Source: Ophiobolus disseminans
Taxonomy: Eukaryota; Ascomycota; Dothideomycetes; Pleosporales; Phaeosphaeriaceae
DNA length: 64,000 nt
Assembly: GCA_010093685.1 (NCBI GenBank)
Contig: MU006220.1
Span: 1,147,502 to 1,211,501, forward strand
Direction: 5' to 3'
Each line of letters opens with the position of its first letter. Within the stretch, counting starts at the first letter, position 1. Below are positions 22,022 through 32,568 of the stretch, in pieces. A model generated the notes under the pieces. It was not told the DNA's origin and made no database searches. It worked only from the letters and a program-made list of their open reading frames with translations. A program made the translations under genes and the position numbers.

Positions 22022-24464
22022 TTAAACTATGCACGGGTTAGCGACTATCGTGAACCGGGACGGCACAGCACTTACATCTCAGATCCCAACCAATTTTGGG
22101 TCCCAGCTTGGGCAGCTCCTCGGCAACACTCTGGACGTCCTTGTCGCCTCTGCCAGAGACACAGATGACAACGTCCTGGTCCTTGGTCATGGTCTTTGCC
22201 AGTTCAAGGGCACCGAAGACGGCGTGGGATGTCTCAAGTGCAGGAATAATGCCCTCAAGCTGCGACAGCAGACGGAAGCCGATAAAGGCCTCGGCATCTG
22301 TGCAGGCAACGAACTTGGCACGCTCACTGTCTTTCCAGTTGGACAGTTCAGGGCCAACACCAGGATAATCGAGACCGGCAGAGACAGAGTGCGTCTCGCT
22401 AATCTGTCCATGCTTGTTCTGAAGGACGTAGGTGCGCACACCATGAAGCACGCCCTTGGTACCAGCAGAGAGGGTAGCACTGTGGCGATCTGTATCGATA
22501 CCATCACCACCAGCTTCTACACCAAGAAGTTTGACGGATGGGTCCTTGGAAAAGGGGTAGAACATGCCCACAGCATTGCTGCCTCCTCCGACACATGCGA
22601 CGACGGCATCAGGAAGCTTTCCACGCTTCTGCTGCATCTGCTCCTTGGTCTCGTTACCAATGATCGACTGGAAGGTACGGACAATGGTAGGGAAGGGGTG
22701 GGGGCCAATGGCAGAGCCAATGATGTAGTGCGTGGTGTCGAGCTTGACGACCCAGGCACGCAGAGCCTCGTTGACAGCATCACGCAGCGTCTGCGCGCCA
22801 GCTTCAACAGCCACGACTGACGCTCCAAGCAGCTTGATGCGGAAGACGTTGAGTGCCTGGCGCCTGACGTCCTCAGCACCCATGTAGATGGTGCACTTCA
22901 TGTTGAACTTGGCGCAGACTGTAGCAGTCGCAACGCCGTGCTGACCAGCTCCAGTCTCGGCAATGATTTCAGTCTTCCCGAGTCTTCGAGCGACGAGAAC
23001 TTGGCCAAGAGCATTGTTGATCTTGTGACTTCCGGTGTGGTTCAAATCCTCACGCTTTAACCAAATGTTTGCTCCTCCGGCATGCTCGGTGAGGCGTTCC
23101 GCAAGATGCAGATGACCCGGACGACCCATGTAGTCGTAGTACGATCTATACTCTTCCCAGAATTTGGGATCGTTGACCGCTTGATTGAATCCCTTTTCGA
23201 GCTCTGACAGGCAGTCCATGAGTGATTCGGGCACGTACTGGCCACCAAATTCGCCAAAACGTGGTGGATGCGAGTGCTCTTCGTCAAAGCCATCCGAGTC
23301 GGTATTCAAGGCTTCAAGCTGGTCCGCAAGGCCGGGACCATCAGGTGTATCCGCATCCGTGATAATCTTGTCGACATGCACGCCGGTGGGCTCCTTAGCC
23401 TCAGCCAATGCCTCCACAATGCCGACTTCGCGGGTGGTTGACCGGTTGCTCTTGCCGCAAATCATGTCGCAATAGTTCTCCACCGCCTTTGCGCCTTTGC
23501 CTGGCTCTGCGTTGGCCAACGTGCTAATGATCTGGCTACCAATGACCACGCCTTCAGCAATCTTTCCAACGCTCACAAAGTGGTCGCGCGTGCTGACACC
23601 GAATCCAACCGCAGCCGGGATATTGCCAGAGTATTTGTGAACGCGCTCGAGGAGCTGGGGAAGGGCGGCGTTCATTGTTCCGCTGGCGCCAGTGACGCCC
23701 ATGCGCGATACGACGTAGATGAAGGAGTCGGCGATCTTGCAGAGGACGCGCATGCGGTGCTCGGAGGTAGCGGGTGCGATCAAGGGTACGTATGAGAGAC
23801 TAGAAGTGGCTGTTAGCATGCAATCTTTCATTTGAAGGGAAATGGGACGGACCCGTAGCTACGGCAGAAGTTCCTGAAGCGCAGGGCCTCCTCAGGCGGC
23901 AGATCGACCATAATGAAGCCGTTAGCGCCTGCCTCCTTCGCGTCCTGCAGCATGCGCTCCTCGCCGTAGCTCAACAGAGGGTTGTAGTATCCCATGAGGA
24001 GGACGGGCGCCTTGAGGCCGCGCTTCCTTGCGTCGCGGATCATCTGCAGGACATCCTCGGTGTTGATTCCGTTTTTGAGGGCTTGCTGAAGCTGTTGTTA
24101 GACTGTGTCCATGGGAATGAGTGCATAGCGAATGACTCAGCGTACAGTGTTTGCGGTTTGGATGGTGGGGCCGTCGGCGATGGGGTCGGTGAAGGGCATG
24201 CCGAGTTCAATGATGTCTACAGAAGTCAATTGATACGTTCCATATCCCTTATGGAGCCAATTGCTCTGCGAACGTACCTGCGCCACCGGCCTCCATGCCC
24301 AGCATAATGTCTGGCGTCTCTTGCGCAGTGGGGTAGCCGGCGGTCACATACGTGACGAGGGCAGACTACACAGCTGTCAGCCTATTATCCCTATTCACAC
24401 ATTCATGATAGCCTACTCTGCCCTCCTTCTTGCATTGCGCGAATGTCTTCTTGATTCCGTCCAT
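22022..24464 (-). CDS. TRP5: bifunctional tryptophan synthase (alpha-beta fusion)
   Basis: Predicted 722 residues, near yeast Trp5 (707). Six exons: 24417-24464, 24278-24365, 24146-24216, 23853-24085, 22076-23799 and 22022-22026. The alpha domain (about 1-260) cleaves indole-3-glycerol phosphate; the catalytic pair falls at E49 (DIIELG) and D60 (DPIADG), the same numbers as in E. coli TrpA. The beta domain (about 310-722) condenses indole with serine using PLP; the Schiff-base lysine is about K406 in HTGSHKINN, and GGGSNAVG binds the PLP phosphate. The linker is acidic. The final exon holds only TT plus the stop TAA, completing the conserved GWDLRF end; without it the frame would run on into CKCCAVP. 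A CpcA/Gcn4-type site lies about 100 nt upstream. This is the last two steps of tryptophan synthesis, in the cytosol. Confidence 0.97.
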
Positions 24465-24976
24465 GATGCTATCAATTGGTTTGATGGGGTAATTGGCTAC
24501 AAAGATGAGTGAATACAAACGAGTAGACAATGGCCTCTCTTATACAAATAGCCTAGCGGTGAGTCACTTGCGTCAGCCGTGGAGAGTCGCGGAAGAATTG
24601 GAGTTCGGATGAGTCTTGCGTCAACAATTTATTGTTGCCGAAGGCGGAGAGTCGGCGGCGACTTCCCTGCCCCACCAAAAGTCAACGCTCATTCCGGCAA
24701 CGCGCCGCCTGTTAAAACGTTCGAGACGTCAACCTTGACAAAGGACACTTTACCTTTCCATCTTTGCAATACTACAAACCCACCGATGTGGTAGAAGCGA
24801 TCTGTACTGCTTGCAATCAGCTTCACGATCGGGTAGGCCGGACGAAGACAGTTCGAGACCGAGACACCGAACGGGCTACGTCATAGCATCAAGAGTCACT
24901 CATCTGTTATGGCATTCAAACACGCACAAAGCATGATGCTAATCACAGGCATACATAGACATCTTTTCTGTTCCTG
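24465..24976. other. tryptophan synthase promoter
   Basis: Upstream region of the tryptophan synthase gene and 3' flank of the cysteine-rich gene at 24977. It contains one perfect TGAGTCA site and a weaker AGAGTCACTCA string near 24890. No gene. Confidence 0.5.
24560..24566. promoter_or_regulatory. CpcA/Gcn4 response element
   Basis: TGAGTCA is a perfect match to the cross-pathway control element TGA(C/G)TCA, about 96 nt ahead of the tryptophan synthase ATG. A second perfect copy (TGACTCA, 24133-24139) lies in the third intron. General amino-acid control of this gene by Gcn4/CpcA is established in fungi; binding here is inferred. Confidence 0.6.
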
Positions 24977-25510
24977 TCACTCTCCTTTTTTAATACTTCG
25001 ACTTCTCCCACGGTTCACCCTCCATGCACGTGGGTCGCGCAGCCCAAAACAATAGTCGAACACAGATGGTTGGAACTCCTCACGCAAATCTGACCTACGC
25101 TGCATCACATCCTTACATTCTTTACATATACTGTCATACCCAACGGCGAACCCGCATTTGAGGAAACGACTGTTTGACTCGGGTCCATTCTTCATTGAGT
25201 TTATTTTGTCTTCAACGCGTGCCTGAATGAGAGCTTTTAGCCAGTCCTGGTCACGGTAGCATAGATGTCTGGAGAGGTATGGACTTCCCTTCGCCTTTAC
25301 GTATTTCTCTCCCATAGCTTCGAGAATGGGCAGGAGATCATCATTCCGGCCAGATTCAGCGATGTTGTCGCGAATAGTGGTGTAGTGCGTTTCGTAGCAT
25401 TTATCGCAATGGGTTTCTGACTTGGTTTGGCAGTTGCTTAGGCAGCCGACTTCGAAAAAAACGCAGCCGATTGCCGGCTCTAGAGAAGTTTGAGAAAGAT
25501 CGTTGGACAT
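24977..25510 (-). CDS. cysteine-rich protein of unknown function (A)
   Basis: Single-exon 177-residue protein. The first true ATG gives MSNDLSQTSLE; a TTG two codons upstream is ignored. It has no signal peptide or TM helix. Cysteines are arranged as C-x2-C (HCDKC, about residue 37), a single C after a charged alpha-helical stretch, a further C in RFLKC, then C-x2-C (ICKEC), suggesting zinc coordination. The C-terminus is basic. Its layout resembles the protein at 32569-33331, so both may be distant paralogues. Family unknown to me. A TGAGTCA site lies about 90 nt upstream of its start. Confidence 0.6.
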   Translation of the reverse strand: MSNDLSQTSLEPAIGCVFFEVGCLSNCQTKSETHCDKCYETHYTTIRDNIAESGRNDDLLPILEAMGEKYVKAKGSPYLSRHLCYRDQDWLKALIQARVEDKINSMKNGPESNSRFLKCGFAVGYDSICKECKDVMQRRSDLREEFQPSVFDYCFGLRDPRAWRVNRGRSRSIKKGE

Positions 25511-25733
25511 ATACAATTACTCAGAAAGTACAAGTGAAGTGAAGGTTCGATCGAGAACGTGTGATCGCGGATCAAGTACAAAATGCTAATTCTCACATTG
25601 AGTCAATGACAACGCAAGGAGTCACTTCAAGACATTGACACATCAGCACATCACATAATGCTCCATACTTCATTGCAGGAAGATCATTTTGTGAGTTGTC
25701 GTTCATCTCAGACTACTTCGCCCAACAAGCTAC

Positions 25734-26896
25734 TCATGCCTGAATAGACACCTCCTTAAGCTCCTGTTGCATCGCAACAGGGTCAGGCAAGAACTGCTCT
25801 GGGTCACCCGACGGGTCATCCTCACCCGCCTCCTTCATTCCACCCAGGATCATCGATCCGGGCGCCATACGCTGCCACTGCCATGGATCAGTAAATGCCT
25901 TGAACTTCTCGTCATGCCACTGTCCAGCGGTGACATAGCGGCCCTCGCTATCCACAAACATGGTGTCGTCCTCGGCGCGGAGGAAATACGCAATCGAGTA
26001 GCGGTGCTCGGTTGGGTCGAAGGGCACGACACGATGGATGCACGATTGCATCTTCATACCGCTGGCGAAGCGCAGCGAGTCGCCGACGTGCACGAAGGCG
26101 CAGCCGGGCTTGGGTGCGACGAAACCCATCTCGCGGGCGCCACATGTCCCAGGTGGGCGGATCTGGAGACCCCATTGCTCGCTGAAGAGGAGGGTGAGCG
26201 AGCTAATGTCGGTGTGCTTTTGGTGGCCGATCTTCTTGTTGCCGGTTACGTCCGATGGGAGGTAGTGCATCATGGAGAGCTGAATCGCATTAGTTCTGTG
26301 CTCGAATTCGAGTAGGATGGTCGACTTACGGTGGTGGTTGATGGACGATCATTGCGGTGCGAGTTTTCGAAACGCGAGGCGCCGGTCAAGTTCATACCCG
26401 TGGACAGCGCCGAAAGAATGACCTTGGTGATAGTGTTGCAGCTACCGATGGAGTTCTCCAAGACCTGAAGATCGCCATTGTTCTTAATCGGCTGGGGAAC
26501 CTTTGGGCTGCCCCTCTGAATCTCATCACGAGACACCTTCAACATCTCGTATCCGTCCTTGGTGCCAGCACCAAAAGCGCCAGTGCGGCTGCCGACCGGC
26601 TCGTAGCCAAGATGCGAGGAGATAAGTCCGTACTCGTTCTTCTGCTCAATTGGTGCCTCGAAGAAGCGCTTCATGAGTTTGAGGGTCTCTTGCTGGTCAC
26701 CGAGCATCCGGCGGCCATCGATGCTCTGGAGGTCGAGGTAGAAGTAACCCTCCTCGAGACAGGCATTGAGAACCTTCTGCACTTCGGCGGGGTCTTGCGA
26801 GAGAAGGAGGCCATAGTCGACGGTCTGCATCGACCAGACAGGGACTTGCTTGCCCTGCCATTCGACGGTCTGCGGGGGATCGATTTGAGGAGCCAT
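25734..26896 (-). CDS. isopenicillin N synthase-like 2OG-Fe(II) dioxygenase
   Basis: Predicted 370 residues; exons 26330-26896 and 25734-26279, intron 50 nt, phase 0. The N-terminal DIOX_N part contains LEEGYFYLDLQ and the C-terminal jelly-roll core carries the iron facial triad: HTD of HKHTDISSLTLLF and the distal His of CIHRVVPFD. The RYS of HRYSIAYFLR is the R-x-S pair that binds the 2-oxoglutarate carboxylate. It probably oxidises a small molecule in the cytosol. Members of this family act in secondary metabolism, gibberellin-like pathways and catabolism, so the substrate cannot be read from sequence. The neighbour at 27379 is another Fe-dependent oxygenase, also on the minus strand. Confidence 0.9.
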
Positions 26897-27378
26897 GGCG
26901 TAGAAGATTTTCGTTTCTTGTTGAGTGTTGAACGAACTTTACTTCGCTACCTCCCAGTACCTGCCTCTTCATATTATATATCCCCAGCCCATGTCGGCTA
27001 CATCACGGCGGCTCTCCATCTACTGATCATGAGACATTCGCGATTGATTAACTCAAGTTACAAAGAGATAACGGTTAAACAACCACCCAAGCTAAGTCTA
27101 GCCTACTTCTACGAATCCTCGGAGTACAAATGGCTGCATTGCCACGCTTCCCCGCTCCAATTGTCTCGTATAGGTGGTGGGGCATTCTACCAAAGTAGGT
27201 TGATCCACCCTGCTGCCGGCAGATCGCATGCCGCGCGATGAGACACGACAGGCACTTTATAGCATGGCGAAAATGAGGCAAGAAAACGTGGAGTAAATTT
27301 GCTTGCTGTCGCTGCTTCGCGAATCATTGTGCTCCTCGCACTACAAAAGTGCGCAATGATGCTCAAAGCCAAGCTTGT
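26897..27378. other. intergenic between two oxygenase genes
   Basis: Promoter of the IPNS-like gene at its left end and 3' flank of the CmcJ-like gene at its right. No gene seen. Confidence 0.5.
26974..26980 (-). promoter_or_regulatory. TATA box
   Basis: TATATAA on the minus strand, about 78 nt before the ATG of the IPNS-like dioxygenase. Confidence 0.45.
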
Positions 27379-28236
27379 CTATTCATCATAACAAACTATA
27401 CACCTGACTTCAATGCTCTGCCGTGACTCCTCATCACGACGAGCCGCATCCTCGAAAGCTGAATGCAGCGCTCTTCTTGCCACCGTCGTATCTGAGTCGA
27501 AACACTTGATCAAAAGTACATCTTGAGGCTCCATACGGTACTTGAAGTACCACTGATGCTTCGGGTTGTATCGAACAACCCACTGCTTTCCCGGAAAATC
27601 ATTCTCCGTCATATCCGCCTCGACAAGATCTTCATCCGGCACTGAACTTGCGTCGGCGACTGCGATTGGGTCTTTTAAAATCGTTGCGATGGGTCGCCAG
27701 ATGTTGATGATCTGGTACCGCTTCTTCACCAGCTCATCCCCTTCGTCGGGGAATTCCCACTTCAGTCGCAGCTCGGCCCCAGCGTACGATTGGTCTACGT
27801 GTGTCTTCGTGACAGGTCCACGATTTTTGAGGTTATCGAAGCCCAGATGGTGCCATTGCGTTGGTCCACGGCGAACTTTGTGGTTGAAAATGTGGACGCG
27901 ACTGGCTCCAGTGACGTCTTTCAGTAGTTGCTTGCATTCGTCATAGTAGGCTGTTCGGATTGCTTCCTCGTTGACGAAGTCTCTCTCGCAGCTGGTGTGT
28001 TGAACATATTGGAACCCATGGCCGTCAAGAGTGTATTGTCGCTCGCCACCACTGACATCAACGACTGTGAAGTTGTGTGCGAGGTGAGGTCGTTCGTTTG
28101 TGATTCTGCCTTTTCCGATGAAGATTGGAGTTGGACTCGATCCATCTCCTGGATCGTCCCAGTAGTTTAGTATCGTCGCCACATTGTGTTTGTGGTAGGT
28201 GTTTCTTTTGGTTGCTGGCGTTGGATCGTGCATCAT
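27379..28236 (-). CDS. CmcJ/AsaB-like oxygenase (GA4 desaturase family)
   Basis: Single-exon 285-residue protein with no signal peptide. It has the pattern of the fungal CmcJ/NvfI/AsaB family, often annotated as GA4 desaturase or 7-alpha-cephem-methoxylase-like. Features are NYWDDPGDGS near the N-terminus, VHIFNHKVRRG, then the putative iron ligands HVD of KTHVDQSYAGA, INIWRPIATILKDPIAVAD, and a second His in RRALHSAFED. These proteins are Fe/2-oxoglutarate type desaturases or hydroxylases found in many small-molecule clusters. The substrate is unknown. It points away from the M20 amidohydrolase gene across a 409-nt shared promoter. Confidence 0.85.
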   Translation of the reverse strand: MMHDPTPATKRNTYHKHNVATILNYWDDPGDGSSPTPIFIGKGRITNERPHLAHNFTVVDVSGGERQYTLDGHGFQYVQHTSCERDFVNEEAIRTAYYDECKQLLKDVTGASRVHIFNHKVRRGPTQWHHLGFDNLKNRGPVTKTHVDQSYAGAELRLKWEFPDEGDELVKKRYQIINIWRPIATILKDPIAVADASSVPDEDLVEADMTENDFPGKQWVVRYNPKHQWYFKYRMEPQDVLLIKCFDSDTTVARRALHSAFEDAARRDEESRQSIEVRCIVCYDE

Positions 28237-28645
28237 TGGGAAGCCTTGGCAGTACAGTCTGTAAGTGAGATGCTCATCTTGTCAAGTAAAGACAACGTAT
28301 GAAGAGCGGAATGTGTGCGATGGTGTTACCCCTTGTAACTGCCGGGATAAGTCTCTCTATATGCGACGGATGATGTCAATCCGGCCGGCATTTATCCCTG
28401 GCTAGCTCAAGCCGGCATCAACCGCTTCCTATCACAAGAGGTCAACGTTTAAACTCATTTGCATTGTTGTGATTCCACGTGGCATCTTGAGCACCTCGTC
28501 GTCACTGCGACGTTGCATGTCAAGGTGAGGCTGGCGAACGGCTCGCAGAACTGAAAGCACTTCCATGCTTTACAGATCTGAACGAGAAAGAGACGGGAGC
28601 ATTAGTCTCCGGCCTCATGCTAAATACAATGCATCTTTGAGGACC
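28237..28645. other. divergent promoter of CmcJ-like and M20 genes
   Basis: Shared upstream region of two divergently transcribed enzyme genes. It holds the symmetric element described at 28342-28416 and nothing else recognisable. Confidence 0.5.
28342..28416. promoter_or_regulatory. symmetric CCGG and GATAA elements in divergent promoter
   Basis: CCGGGATAAG (28342-28351) and TTTATCCC (28391-28398) form an inverted GGGATAA pair around the perfect palindrome CCGGCCGG (28381-28388), followed by GCCGGC (28411-28416). CGG half-sites in inverted pairs are typical Zn2Cys6 regulator targets. The same ATCCGGCCGGC 11-mer recurs at 33652-33662. Regulatory role is inferred. Confidence 0.4.
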
Positions 28646-29934
28646 ATGAGCAACATCGCTTTCCAGGACTATCTCTCGGACATCGATGTCTCCGTCGACG
28701 GGTTTCGAGAGGCTCTGTGGCCACTAAATAAATTCATACACGACAACCCAGAGCTCGCCTTCAAAGAGTACAAGGCGCATGAAGCTTTGGCAAGATTCAT
28801 GGGATCGCAAAACGACTGGAAAGTTACAACATCGGCCTATGGAATTGAAACGGCATGGATAGCATCCTTTGACAGTGGTGGGCCTGGGCCTGTCGTCTCA
28901 TTCAATGCGGAGTTTGGTACAGTTTGATTCCATGTTGCCAAAGTCAAGGGGCTTTGCTAAGCTTCACAGACGCGCTCCCAAATCTCGGACATGCTTGTGG
29001 TCATAATTTGATCGCAACGGCTTCGCTAGCTGCTGGTCTGGCCACTGCTGAAGTGATGAAGCAGCACGACCTGCCGGGAAGAGTTCTCATTTTTGGCACA
29101 CCAGGTGAAGAGGGTATTGGAGGCGGGAAAATTCGTCTCCTTGAAGCAGGCGCCTACAAAGGGGTTGACATCTCTTTGATATCGCACCCAGGGATTCTCA
29201 ACAACAGTCCTCGTGTGCGAACGACCGCTTTTGCTCGTATAGAGGTTGAGTACTTTGGACGTGCAGCACACGCGGCGAATAGTCCGTGGCTCGGTGTCAA
29301 TGCGCTGGATGCTCTGGTAGTTGCCTACAATGCAGTGTCAGTCTTGCGGCAGCAGACAATGTCTACCGATGTAATCGGAATGAGCATTACCAACGGAGGA
29401 GCAGCTCCGAACATTATCCATGCCTATGCTGCTGGCGTCTGTGTGATACGGGCAAACACAGCTTCACGACTCAAAGAACTTCAGCAAAAGATCAGTGCTT
29501 GCTTCCGCGCTGGAGGCGAAGCCACCGGAGCTAGGGTTGAGATCAAGATCACTCCAGGATACCTTGATCATGTGCCAAATCGTGTTCTGGCGGCATCGTA
29601 TACGAAGTACTGGAACGCATTGCCCAATGTGCCAGATCCGCCGATTCCATCTGGAGAGCAATTGACTCTCGTCAAAGCGAGTACAGACCAGGGGAACATC
29701 AGCTATGCTATGCCTAGCGTGAATGCGAGCTTCGCGATTCCCGCTGGTCCTCTAAGGGGGCAGCCGCATAGTCCTGAGTTCGAGAGGTCATCGGCAACCA
29801 AGGAAGCTTTCGAAAGGGCGTTGAGAGTTAGTAAGGCTTTAGCAGGTACGGCGATTGACGTGCTGGGCACGCCTGGGCTGCTGGAAGTAATCAAAGAGCA
29901 ATGGGAGCGAGATATGGAAGCTATTGGAGAGTAG
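28646..29934 (+). CDS. M20D family amidohydrolase/peptidase
   Basis: Predicted 411 residues; exons 28646-28916 and 28970-29934. The 53-nt intron splits the Asp codon of FNAEFDALPNLGHACGHN, the metal-binding core. Other metal or catalytic residues are GEEGIGGGK (Glu pair), SHPG, the dimerisation-domain His in AAHAANSPW, and a C-terminal His in QPHSPEF. Fungal and bacterial members hydrolyse N-acyl amino acids, aminoacyl conjugates or aminobenzoyl amides (ACY1L2/AbgB, IAA-amino acid hydrolase-like). It is cytosolic, with no signal peptide. The start is the ATG of MSNIAFQDYL; the frame extends upstream to another ATG at 28565, which would add 27 basic residues. It lies in the four-enzyme block. 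Confidence 0.92.
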
Positions 29935-30891
29935 TGCACACCAACTTACGAACTCAACCACTTCCGCAGCTTCGGTTCATTATTGATCTCTATCGTGTAA
30001 ACCCAAAAAAAGATATCAAAACTGCAAAAGGAGAGAGTGGTCTTGAATTCCTTGCTCATGCCTGTCGGCACTTGTGCATGGTAGTTCCGGTGACGTCGCT
30101 GCTGTATTCGTGCCCAGACGCTAACGCATGCGGCTGACATCTAAACTCCAGTCGTCCCTTGCAGCCTCGCACTCATCATCTGCATCATCAATTCTCACAT
30201 ACCTGCCAATTGGGCTGGAAGCCAGTCTAGGGAACAAGGCTCGGCTCGTAGCATGCCGGTGGTACAACCCGGCTGGAGGTTCTGCAACCGCTGCAGGATG
30301 CCCCGGATATCGGAGGTTCAGCTGCGTCTTTTACAGTGTTATGGGCTGATGCGAAGTACAGTCCTTCTCTCAGGATCCTTGTCACCCTTGGGTCAAACGA
30401 AATCCAGATGCTCAGATGATGGTTAGAAAACCTCTACTACATAGGCATTCACAAGTGTTCTAGGTAAAACGGGGTGCTTCCCGACATCGTCCAGCTTGCA
30501 TCGGTACCAGATTCATGAGCGCACTAAATCGTAGCACGAGAATTTGACCAAGGCCCAACGCGCGTACTACACAGCCTCAACGTTTCAAGCGTTGAGCTAA
30601 GAAGAGATGGCAAAGCATTGAAGCTCGTGGGCTCTAAGATCGGACGAAGTTAAGGTACACGAACTAAATCAACACAAGCAAAGACCCACATTCGGTGCTT
30701 GGCGGAGTCAGCAGAATGTCGATTGCAAGTAACCCCGTCGTCTGTGGGGTTAGTATTTGGCAAGATGACGGGATCCGCGATGATGTGGTTACGCAGGTGA
30801 GGCTTGACGTGTATAAGAACAACGGAACTCCAATGTTTGAGGCGTCACTCCATCTCGAAATTCCAACTCAAGATTCCTAGTCCATAACCAA
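29935..30891. other. gene-free stretch before alcohol dehydrogenase
   Basis: No gene seen. It contains the 3' flank of the amidohydrolase and the promoter of the dehydrogenase. Confidence 0.5.
30812..30817 (+). promoter_or_regulatory. weak TATA box
   Basis: TATAAG about 80 nt before the alcohol dehydrogenase ATG. Confidence 0.3.
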
Positions 30892-32041
30892 ATGGCTTCT
30901 CTTATGCGTGCTGTCGCCCAGCTTGGGCAGGCATATAATGTTTCAGTCATCGACGTGCCCATCCCAACCATACTCAACGCAACGGATGCAATCGTCCGTA
31001 TCAATGCATCAGCTATTTGCGGGAGCGATCTCCATGCATACCATGTTGCTTCCGGATTGCCAGACAATCCGTACTTGTATGGCCACGAAGCCATCGGCTA
31101 CGTTACTGAGATTGGCGATGCGGTGCAATTCTTGAGGGTTGGTGATTATGTTGTCATTCCTGACAACGTCGACAACGGGCACTATACCCTCGAGCCAGAC
31201 ACGTACAATGTTCCCTTGGGTTTTGGTGGCCTCCAGAATGATGACGTCCTTGGTGGACTTCAGAGTCAGTATTATCCTCACCATGATCTGGTTCATTTAC
31301 TGACCGCATGTCTTGTCTGTAGCCGAGTACGCCAGGATACCATTTGCCGATAACTCTCTAATCCACGTTCCCGTCAACGCCAGTACCAATGAGACTACAC
31401 TACTCGACTATCTCTTCGTTTCGGATATCTTCGCGACTGGCTGGTCTGGCGTTACCTTCTCCGGCTTCAGACCAGGAGATTCAGTCGCAGTGTTTGGCGC
31501 TGGACCTGTGGGGCTTCTGGCGGCATACTCTGCCATTCTCCGAGGGGCTTCGCGGGTGTACATCGTAGATTACGTACAGGAGCGCTTAGATCTTGCATCC
31601 TCAATTGGCGCTATCCCTATCAACTACCGCGACTCGGACCCCGTCGAACAAATCCTACTGAGAGAGCCAGGTGGTGTCAGACGAAGTGTTGAAGCTGTCG
31701 GCTATGAAGCTGAGACCGCATCCGGCGAAGTCGATGCCTCAATCACCCTCCGTCAGATGGTCAATGTCACTGCACAACGTGGTGGAATGGGCATCGTAGG
31801 ACTCTTCAACGCCACCGTGTCGGATTTCAGCATCGGATCGGCATTTGAGAAGGCCATTGCAATCAACGGTGGTATTGTCCTCCCACTGGTAGAGGTGGCA
31901 GCGGAACTAGTCCCTCTGATCGCGTCTGGTCAGGCTCACCCGAGTTTCATTGTCAGCAGTATCATTGGTATCGAGCAAGCGCCAGAGTACTATGCTCGTT
32001 TCAATAGACGCGAGGAAACTAAAGTGATCATCAGGAACTGA
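30892..32041 (+). CDS. zinc-type alcohol dehydrogenase without structural-zinc lobe
   Basis: Predicted 363 residues; exons 30892-31264 and 31323-32041, the 58-nt intron restoring LGGLQ/TEYARIPFAD. It is an MDR-family dehydrogenase. Catalytic zinc ligands lie in ICGSDLHAYH and GHEAIG; the Rossmann fold has VFGAGPVGLLAAY and the acidic NAD-binding D of VYIVDY. The four-cysteine loop that binds structural zinc in classical ADHs is absent, replaced by VVIPDNVDNGHYTLEPDTY. This agrees with a fungal subgroup often annotated as glutathione-independent formaldehyde dehydrogenase-like. The Asp after the Rossmann loop suggests NAD(H). Substrate unknown. It follows the amidohydrolase on the same strand. 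Confidence 0.9.
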
Positions 32042-32568
32042 TCGTGGTGCTGGCAATATCGTCGCCAATTCGGATTCAGGATGAAAGGTGGCACTGCACA
32101 CAGCCAAAATACGACTCAGGTTATCGGCTGCTAGTATACGCGCGGTATGTAGCCACCAATCCTTGATCAGATGAAGTCGTTATGAATGCACCCTAGCCAG
32201 CGTGAGCATTTGCAATCAAGCCTTCCTCTCCAATGTCCAAGCTCGATCCGTCTTACCGTGTCCCGGATGAACTTTTCTTTCGGTCTTCGTGGGCCAGTAA
32301 ATCGTCTGAGTAACGTAACAGATCGTCTGGGTGATGTGAGCCGGTTGCAGCCCCAAGCTACTCCATTCCGCTGTATTGCGAACAATCAGGAGATGCTTTA
32401 TACTATCTCATGAATGACACAATGCAAGAATCATTCGGATTGCCACACCACGCTTCGAGTCATCTCGAGGTTGCGTCAGTTAATATCGGTGAGAATCGCT
32501 ACGCACGGCAAAGCTTTCGAGTTGTAGAAACTGGTTACACAATAGCATACATTCAATGTCATGGTCGG
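32042..32568. other. convergent 3' flanks
   Basis: Between the dehydrogenase (+) and the cysteine-rich protein B (-). No gene or repeat seen. Confidence 0.5.

Noticed and set aside
28342..28398. AreA binding sites in the enzyme-block promoter
   Set aside because: Both GATA words are GGGATAA; the preferred AreA site is HGATAR with A, C or T before GATA, so they do not fit well.
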